The translations under genes were made by a program, and so were the position numbers. A stretch of 64,000 bases of DNA from Saltatorellus ferox (GTDB lineage Bacteria > Planctomycetota > UBA1135 > GCA-002686595), in assembly GCA_007751475.1 (NCBI GenBank), contig CP036434.1, positions 7,011,524-7,075,523 on the forward strand, read 5' to 3'. Shown piece after piece: positions 58,996 to 64,000 of this stretch (position 1 is its first letter; the number at the start of each line of letters is the position of its first letter). The notes beneath the pieces are model-generated. The model saw only the letters and a program-made list of their open reading frames with translations, was not told where the DNA came from and did no database searches.

Positions 58996-59427
58996 TCAAT
59001 CTTCGTGACCACCGCCGCGCCGCTGCTTCTTCAGCGCGCCGCGCTGCTTCTTGGCGTCGACCCGACGACGCTGCGACCCCTTGGTCGGCCGCGTTGCACG
59101 TCGCGCCTTCTCGGTGATGAACGCTTCGCGGAGGAGCGTCGCCATCCTTTCGAAGGCGTCGTCGAGGTTGCGCTTCTGCGATCGCTGGGCTCGTGCGCGC
59201 ACGACGAGCGTCTCGTCCTCCCCCACGAGGCGACTCCCGAGTCGCGATCGGATCTTCGCCTTTTCATTATTACTGAGGGAGGCGCTGGGACCGACGGCGA
59301 AGCGAAGCTCGACCGCCGTCTCCACCTTGTTGACGTGCTGGCCGCCGGGCCCGCTCGCCCTCATGGTCTTCACCGTGAACTCGGCCGACGGGATCGTGAG
59401 TCGCTCGTTGACCACGAGGTCGCTCAC
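58996..59427 (-). CDS. arfB: ArfB/YaeJ-type peptidyl-tRNA hydrolase (ribosome rescue)
   Basis: 143 residues, GTG start overlapping the stop of the DUF971 gene (GTGA). The class I release-factor core contains the catalytic GGQ in MRASGPGGQHVNKVETAVEL. The long basic tail (ARRATRPTKGSQRRRVDAKK, KQRRGGGHED) would enter the empty mRNA channel. It lacks the codon-recognition domain of RF1/2, as expected for ArfB. It rescues ribosomes stalled on truncated mRNA. Confidence 0.9.
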   Translation of the reverse strand: MSDLVVNERLTIPSAEFTVKTMRASGPGGQHVNKVETAVELRFAVGPSASLSNNEKAKIRSRLGSRLVGEDETLVVRARAQRSQKRNLDDAFERMATLLREAFITEKARRATRPTKGSQRRRVDAKKQRGALKKQRRGGGHED

Positions 59428-59780
59428 GACTGTGATCCGCCCGCCGCGGGCGCCGAGGCCGCGTCCGCGATACGCCGGAGGTTCGCCCAGGTGAAGATGC
59501 CCGTGCGGTGACCGTCGCTGAACACGATCGAGATCGCGTAGTTGCCGACAAGAACCACTTCCTTCTGGGTCAGGTGGTCTGGCACCGAGCTCGGGTCCAG
59601 TAGCGGACGCCCCGTGTGCTCGTCGATGCAGTGGGCGCAGGGGCAACCACGGCGAATCGCAGCAGCGCTGGCGCCATTCGAAACTCCGTCTTGCCAGTCG
59701 AAGGTGATCTTCGAGGGATCACGGCGCCCGATGCGCGCTGGCGCCGGAACTCGACCCGGACTTCCTGTGGAATCGGTCAT
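59424..59780 (-). CDS. DUF971-domain protein
   Basis: 118 residues from the ATG at 59780. A Cys pair in the RRGCPCAHCIDEHTGRPLLD segment and the end VLVGNYAISIVFSDGHRTGI FTW are typical of DUF971, the gamma-butyrobetaine-hydroxylase-like N-terminal domain that stands alone in many bacteria. It is coupled to arfB by a 4-base overlap. A role in Fe-S or sulfur chemistry has been proposed for relatives; here it is only possible. Confidence 0.82.
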   Translation of the reverse strand: MTDSTGSPGRVPAPARIGRRDPSKITFDWQDGVSNGASAAAIRRGCPCAHCIDEHTGRPLLDPSSVPDHLTQKEVVLVGNYAISIVFSDGHRTGIFTWANLRRIADAASAPAAGGSQS

Positions 59781-59807
59781 GTGCCGCGCGGGCCAGGGAG
59801 AGGAGGA

Positions 59808-59883
59808 TGGTGGCGCGACCCGGACTTGAACCGGGGACCCCTTGATTTTCAATCAAGTGCTCTACCAACTGAGCTATCGCGCC
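59808..59883 (-). tRNA. tRNA-Phe (anticodon GAA), CCA encoded
   Basis: Complete cloverleaf on the minus strand: acceptor GGCGCGA / TCGCGCC, D-arm TAGCTCAGTTGGTAGAGC, anticodon arm CTTGA-TTGAAAA-TCAAG with GAA, T-arm CCCGG-TTCAAGT-CCGGG, discriminator A, and CCA encoded at 59810-59808. Seventy-six nucleotides. Confidence 0.97.
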
Positions 59884-59992
59884 GCCTGGCGGGGATTCTC
59901 TTCTGCGCAGGGGGCGGCGTCAACGGATGGACCGCCCTTTTGCGGAACGATTCCCCTGATTTCGACTGAACGAGGCGCCCGTCGACCCGGTT

Positions 59993-60415
59993 TCAGGGCC
60001 GCGGACCGAACCGGAAGTCCACGAACTCTGCCTTGCAGGTGGTGCAAGTCTGCGTCACCGGACTGCTCGACCAGAGGAACCAGATCGGATAGGCCGCCGC
60101 GAGCGCCGTCAACCCGAAGGTAAAGGGCGCAAGCCCGAGCCCGACGACGGCGAGGAGGCCGATCGGCCCCCAAGGTCGATCGGCCGCCTTCTGGAGGGGG
60201 GTGCCTCCACAGTGGAGACAGCGCTCGATCGTCCCGTCCTCGCGGCGATGGGACAGGTCCAGCTGGATGACCTCCTTCGTGTCCTCGAGCCGATAGTAGC
60301 TGCGGAGGGCAAACGGGCCATCCACCTTCCAGGTGACCAATTGGCCGGGCCTGGAGGGATGCGGGAGCCGGATCGCACTCCAGCGAATGACGTTCTCGTT
60401 GATGGCCGTGGGCAT
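59993..60415 (-). CDS. Small membrane protein with two CxxC pairs
   Basis: 140 residues. The N-terminal ~60 residues are soluble, then CLHCGG, one hydrophobic stretch (IGLLAVVGLGLAPFTFGLTA and following), and CTTCKAEFVDF near the C-terminus. The two CxxC pairs flank the membrane segment and could form a zinc ribbon on the cytoplasmic side if the hydrophobic part is a hairpin. The family is not recognised. Confidence 0.55.
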   Translation of the reverse strand: MPTAINENVIRWSAIRLPHPSRPGQLVTWKVDGPFALRSYYRLEDTKEVIQLDLSHRREDGTIERCLHCGGTPLQKAADRPWGPIGLLAVVGLGLAPFTFGLTALAAAYPIWFLWSSSPVTQTCTTCKAEFVDFRFGPRP

Positions 60416-60552
60416 GGGTAGCGAAAGCTTACCCGGCTCCCGCCGCGGATGGACACGCCGGAACCCGGACCGTCGCGCATCGCGACAGGAGGATCCCGAG
60501 GATCGGCGCCTGATCGCGATCTCCGCCAGCCTCGGACGCTACACTCGCTCCC

Positions 60553-61245
60553 ATGAGCGACCCCATTCGGATCTTTATCACCGGCGGCACCCAGGGAATC
60601 GGGCGCGCCATCGCGCTCCGCTTCGCACGGGAAGGGGCCATGGTCGCGATCGCGGCCAGGACGTCCGCCGACCTTGACGCCGTTGTGGCCGAAATCGAGG
60701 CAGCCGGAGGCTCCGGGGAGGCGTGCCAGGCCAACCTGCGCGACCACGGCTCCCTCGAAGCGGCCGTGTTCCGGGCGGTCGACTTCTTCGAGGGCAGGAT
60801 CGACGTGGTCGTCAACAACGCTGGCGTCGTCGAGTTCTCGGACTTCGAGGAGGTGACGATCGAAGCATGGGAGCGCTTCCTCGCGGTCAACATGACCGGT
60901 CCCTATCTGGTGCTCGCGGAGGCCATGCCTGCGCTGCGCGAGTCGAGCCGGGCGCACGTGTTCAACATCGGTGCGCAGCTCGCGGCGAATCCCATGAAGG
61001 GGGCCGCTCTGCTGGCTGCGACGAAGGCTGGCGTCGCCGGGCTCGGGCGCGCGCTTCACGCGGATCTCGCCGACGATGGCATCCGTATCACGACGGTTCT
61101 TCCGGGGCCCACCGATACGCCGGGGCTGGCGCCCTGGAAAGACCGTTTCGCCTCCGAGAAGATCGCGACCCCCGAAGCCGTGGCTGACGCGATCTGGGAC
61201 GCTTATCACGCCGAGACAGCGCCGCTCGAATTGTCGATCGATTGA
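60553..61245 (+). CDS. Short-chain dehydrogenase/reductase homologue lacking the catalytic Ser and Tyr
   Basis: 230 residues, Rossmann fold. Cofactor motif TGGTQGIGRAIALRFAREGA, NNAGVVEFSDF and the later TTVLPGPTDTPG are normal SDR features. At the active site, relatives have NISS...YxxxK. Here it reads FNIGAQLA...GAALLAATKAG, so Ser is replaced by a small residue and Tyr by Leu, with Lys retained. It may bind a nucleotide without ordinary dehydrogenase activity, or act by another chemistry. Confidence 0.85.
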   Translation: MSDPIRIFITGGTQGIGRAIALRFAREGAMVAIAARTSADLDAVVAEIEAAGGSGEACQANLRDHGSLEAAVFRAVDFFEGRIDVVVNNAGVVEFSDFEEVTIEAWERFLAVNMTGPYLVLAEAMPALRESSRAHVFNIGAQLAANPMKGAALLAATKAGVAGLGRALHADLADDGIRITTVLPGPTDTPGLAPWKDRFASEKIATPEAVADAIWDAYHAETAPLELSID

Positions 61246-61477
61246 TCCCTGCGCTCTTCGCGCGAATGTCGCAGGTGTGCGAGCGCTCGCTCGTCCGCTC
61301 CGGACTCTCGCGATGCCTGATTCCTGGACCACACGTCTCACTCGACCGCGCCTCTTGGTGCCGAGAACGAGGTGCGTCTCGGTTCAAGTCTTCGCGCGGC
61401 GATTTTCTTTACACCGCGCGGACAGACCCACATCCCCGTCAGCCGATGTGGCTTGGAGCGGCGGACCTGAGCGTTCG

Positions 61478-61512
61478 CGACTTTCGTCAGGTTTCGACCC
61501 TTCGGAAAGTCG
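61478..61512 (+). promoter_or_regulatory. Hairpin in the leader of the DUF2203-like gene
   Basis: 8-bp stem CGACTTTC (61478-61485) / GAAAGTCG (61505-61512), 44 bases before the ATG at 61556. It lies in the 310-base interval 61246-61555, which otherwise shows no gene. Confidence 0.3.
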
Positions 61513-61555
61513 TGAGCTTCGGCTTATGAGGGTGTCCGTCCAAAGGAGACCCAAC

Positions 61556-61921
61556 ATGAATCAATCATACGATAAGGATCACGCCTCCAAGCTCGTTCCC
61601 CTGCTGGAGATGATCTTCGCAGAGGTCGCCGATCGTCGCCGCGCCATCCGCTCTCTCGAGCGGGAGCTGAAGGCCGAGAAGCAGAACGCTGGCCCATCGG
61701 GCCGGAAGATCGGGCAGCTGACGGCGGCTCTGGCGAACCACAAGCGCGAGCTTCGCCTGGCTTCGAAGGAGTTCGAGCGACTTGGCTGCGTCGTGGATGA
61801 GCACAACCCGAACCGGGTCATCATCCCGGGTGAAGGCGGCGGGCACGAGCGCGGCTTCCACTGGGAGCCCGGCGCTTCCGAGATCAAGGACAACGCTCCG
61901 CTCGACAGCACCGTGTTCTAA
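61556..61921 (+). CDS. DUF2203-like protein
   Basis: 121 residues. ATG preceded by AAAGGAG. The helical N-terminus (LVPLLEMIFAEVADRRRAIR) and the end LGCVVDEHNPNRVIIPGEGG with RGFHWEPGASEIKDN follow the DUF2203 pattern (helical pair, then 'G.vDFP....GR...lCW..GE..I..WH'). It is probably a small cytosolic protein. Function unknown. Confidence 0.62.
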   Translation: MNQSYDKDHASKLVPLLEMIFAEVADRRRAIRSLERELKAEKQNAGPSGRKIGQLTAALANHKRELRLASKEFERLGCVVDEHNPNRVIIPGEGGGHERGFHWEPGASEIKDNAPLDSTVF

Positions 61922-61995
61922 GACACCACTGACGGATCAGGACTCGAGCGATTGCTGGCCGAAACAGCCAGCGCTCCTGTCCGGTACACAAAAAT

Positions 61996-62028
61996 GGGCC
62001 GCGCTCACCAGAAAGGTGAGCGCGGCCC
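61996..62028 (-). terminator. Intrinsic terminator of the EF-hand gene
   Basis: Perfect 14-bp stem (61996-62009 with 62015-62028), 5-base loop. On the minus strand it is followed by CATTTTTG, so it ends the transcript of the gene at 62054-63355. Confidence 0.85.
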
Positions 62029-62053
62029 GTTCCTTGGAGCGAGATGCGGGGGC

Positions 62054-63355
62054 TCAGCGCCCCTTGCCTGGATCTGTCTTCGACCTGTCGGCACCACGGT
62101 CGGCGGGCTTGCTCGTAGCAGGCTTGACGGTCTCGGGCTTGGCGGTCTCGGGCTTGACCGTCTCAGGCTTGACCGTCTCGGGCTGGGCTCTGTCCGGCGC
62201 TGCACCGGCAGGCTTGCCAGCGGGTTGAGCCGCGGGCCTGCCAATAGGCTGGGCAGCGGGTGCGCCGGCGGGCGGCGTGGCGGCTGGCTTGCCTGCAGAA
62301 GGAGGCGTCTCGCCCTTTCGAGTGACCGATTGGACGGTGCGCTTGACCGACTTCACCTTGCCGTCAGGAATCCGCTCACCCTTCAATTCTCCCGGGTTCG
62401 GCGGCGCTCCCCCCGAGCCATTGGCCGCAGCCTCAGCCGCTGCTTTCTCACGGGCGGCACGGATACGCGCTTCGGCAGCCTGCTCGGCGGCCTTGATCCG
62501 GCCTGCTTTCGTCCGAGCCTCGGCCTGTGCTGCTGCCTCTTCGGCGGCCTTGATGCGTCCCGCCTTGGTGCGGGCCTCGGCCTGCTCGGCCGCCTTGATG
62601 CGTGCTTCGCGAATCCGCGTCTCATCGAGGTCCGCCTGCTTTCGACGGGCTTCTTCCACGCGCTTGGCGGTTTCCTCGGGCGTCGCCCCAGGATCCTTGA
62701 CGACCTCAGCTACGGGAGCCTTGGCCTCCGGGATCACGTCCGGATCGACGGGGGTGGCGGCGTCGGAAGGGACGACCGATGGCGCCGGAGCGGACTGCAC
62801 TCCCCTGACCGGCTGCTGCTTGGCGGGCTGCGCCTCTTTGGCGCCGGGAGTCACCGGAGCCCCCTGCGCGTTCTGATCCGCCTGGCCCTTCCGTGCGTCT
62901 TCCACACGCTTGGCCTCCTGTGCTTTCCGAGCGTCCTCGGCTTTCTTCGCCTCCTGCTCCAGCGCGCGACGGCGGGCCTGGATCCGCGCCACCTCGCTCA
63001 CGAGATCCTGGGTGACGGGCTTGTTGGCCTTCACGAGGAGATCCTTGTAGAGGACCACGAACTCGTCCGCGTTCAGCGACTTCGTGCCATCGACGTCGTG
63101 CTCGTCGAAGAGAGCGCTCGGAATCCGCGCGTTCTGCGACTCCGCGACGGAGACGGAGCCGTCCTGATCCTTGTCCACCTTCTGGAAGGTGCTCTTGATG
63201 AGCGCGACCCCCTTCGGCTGCTCCTTCGCATCTCGCTTCTGCGGCGCGGGCGACGCCGAAAGCTGGGGCGTGAGGAGGGCAAGAAAGAGCCCCGCCGTCA
63301 GGAGCGGAGCGGGGGGCAGGACGGAAAGGACTCGGTTTGGAACGTTCAGCTTCAT
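62054..63355 (-). CDS. Secreted EF-hand protein with charged helical repeats and PETVK tail
   Basis: 433 residues from the ATG at 63355, with a signal peptide (VLSVLPPAPLLTAGLFLALL). Two EF-hand loops: DKDQDGSVSVAE and DVDGTKSLNADEF. From ~115 the chain is Ala/Lys/Glu/Arg-rich and probably coiled, with a near-duplicate segment AEARTKAGRIKAAE twice. After ~330 it becomes Pro/Ala-rich, ending in five-residue repeats (PETVK PETVK PETAK PETVK). A calcium-binding wall- or surface-associated filament is plausible. The 63356-63593 interval shows no gene. Confidence 0.7.
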   Translation of the reverse strand: MKLNVPNRVLSVLPPAPLLTAGLFLALLTPQLSASPAPQKRDAKEQPKGVALIKSTFQKVDKDQDGSVSVAESQNARIPSALFDEHDVDGTKSLNADEFVVLYKDLLVKANKPVTQDLVSEVARIQARRRALEQEAKKAEDARKAQEAKRVEDARKGQADQNAQGAPVTPGAKEAQPAKQQPVRGVQSAPAPSVVPSDAATPVDPDVIPEAKAPVAEVVKDPGATPEETAKRVEEARRKQADLDETRIREARIKAAEQAEARTKAGRIKAAEEAAAQAEARTKAGRIKAAEQAAEARIRAAREKAAAEAAANGSGGAPPNPGELKGERIPDGKVKSVKRTVQSVTRKGETPPSAGKPAATPPAGAPAAQPIGRPAAQPAGKPAGAAPDRAQPETVKPETVKPETAKPETVKPATSKPADRGADRSKTDPGKGR

Positions 63356-63593
63356 GGCAATCGACTCACATTTATAGCAGCAGGCTCCGAATTCAGCAGC
63401 GAACCGCGTGCCAGCGAGGAGCGTAGCCACGATACTGCTGGGGACCCCGAAGGGGGCCGAAGGCGGACCCTCGGCGCAGGCTGAGCCCGGCCCACTGTCC
63501 TCCATCGGGGACGGCGGCCACGGACTTTCGTGGTAAATCCGACAAGTTGACACGACACCCTTACAGACTCCTCTGACCCGCACCAGAGCCCCC

Positions 63594-64000
63594 ATGAGCG
63601 CCCCTCCCCTTCTCGCGCCCCTCGCCACGGGCGAGCCCAAGAACGAAGCCACGCGCAACGCCTATGGCAACGCGCTGCTCGAGCTCGGGGAGGCGAACCC
63701 CGAGATCGTCGTCCTCGACGCCGATCTCTCGGGCTCGACCAAGACCAAGGCTTTCAGCAAGGCTTACCCGAAACGCTTTTTCAATATGGGCGTCGCCGAG
63801 GCGAACATGATCGGCGTCGCCGCCGGCCTCGCCTCCCAGGGGCTGACGGCCTTCGCGAGTTCCTTCGCGATGTTTGCTACCGGTAAGGCGTACGAGCAGA
63901 TTCGCCAGAGCGTGTGCGTGCCGAACCTGAACGTCAAGGTCTGCGCGACGCACGCGGGCCTCACGGTCGGCGAGGACGGTAAGTCCCACCAGATGCTAGA
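63594..64000 (+). CDS. Transketolase C-terminal-subunit family protein (cut by window end)
   Basis: The first 135 codons. Start MSAPPLLAPLATGEPKNEAT, then NAYGNALLELGEANPEIVVL, DADLSGSTKTKAFSKAYPKR, the TPP-enzyme segment FFNMGVAEANMIGVAAGLAS, and ATHAGLTVGEDGKSHQML. This is the pyrimidine-binding half of transketolase/DXS-like enzymes, usually encoded apart from the N-terminal half. The catalytic Glu is in GVAEANM. The partner gene is not in the window. Role in the pentose-phosphate pathway is the usual assignment. Confidence 0.88.
   Translation, partial: MSAPPLLAPLATGEPKNEATRNAYGNALLELGEANPEIVVLDADLSGSTKTKAFSKAYPKRFFNMGVAEANMIGVAAGLASQGLTAFASSFAMFATGKAYEQIRQSVCVPNLNVKVCATHAGLTVGEDGKSHQML

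Noticed and set aside
1..64000. CRISPR array
   Set aside because: No run of short direct repeats with regular unique spacers is present. The tandem repeats at 30201, 32524 and 41477 have no spacers.

Overview
The window is high-GC bacterial chromosome, very probably from a deep-branching planctomycete-like lineage. This is inferred from gene content, not from a marker gene. The evidence is paired lipoprotein sulfatases, an ECF sigma factor fused to a membrane segment and a surface-type domain, and several secreted proteins ending in a Cys-Pro-Cys-Gly / Asn-Ser-Thr-Gly type C-terminal domain. Numerous lipoproteins and carboxypeptidase-regulatory-like proteins point the same way.

Layout. 1-30 kb is mostly intact single-copy genes. 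They are an AbgT-type transporter (cut by the left edge), a Zn_protease / RimK / desuccinylase-like operon, an ASST-like lipoprotein, a MORN-repeat lipoprotein, an HtrA-like protease, a MATE exporter, a cupin-like lipoprotein and a hipBA module with three evenly spaced operators. Next come an esterase, a sigma-factor fusion with a companion membrane protein, a lipoprotein carrying a complete FlgG-like rod domain, and an envelope cluster (two sulfatase-fold lipoproteins, GT2 glycosyltransferase, phosphodiesterase lipoprotein, GT-C-like membrane protein, Wzx-type flippase).

27.4-47.8 kb is an accessory, rearranged zone. It holds a 357-bp block in three nearly identical copies (31924, 36777, 42541), a 127-bp partial copy (30299) and a degenerate 40-bp copy (35313). 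Truncated genes abut these blocks: M20 peptidase ends, a sulfatase end and a headless secreted protein. An IS91-like transposase remnant lies beside the degenerate copy. One block is interrupted by an IS110/IS1111-type element whose ends can be set to the base, because the interrupted sequence is intact in the other copies. The same zone has a 34-bp-stem hairpin, GGTACC-centred palindromes around a DUF5984 gene, a heptanucleotide repeat at the start of a secreted glycosidase-like gene, and a frameshifted WD40 gene.

47.8-64 kb returns to ordinary content. It has an S9 peptidase, a REC-histidine kinase hybrid, TPR proteins, rpsT, def-ribF, a porin, arfB with a DUF971 gene, tRNA-Phe(GAA), a short-chain dehydrogenase homologue lacking the catalytic residues, a DUF2203-like gene, an EF-hand protein, and the start of a transketolase C-terminal-type gene cut by the right edge. 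The most interesting material is the repeat/IS mosaic, the FlgG-domain lipoprotein, the hipBA operator array, and the off-frame heptamer repeat.
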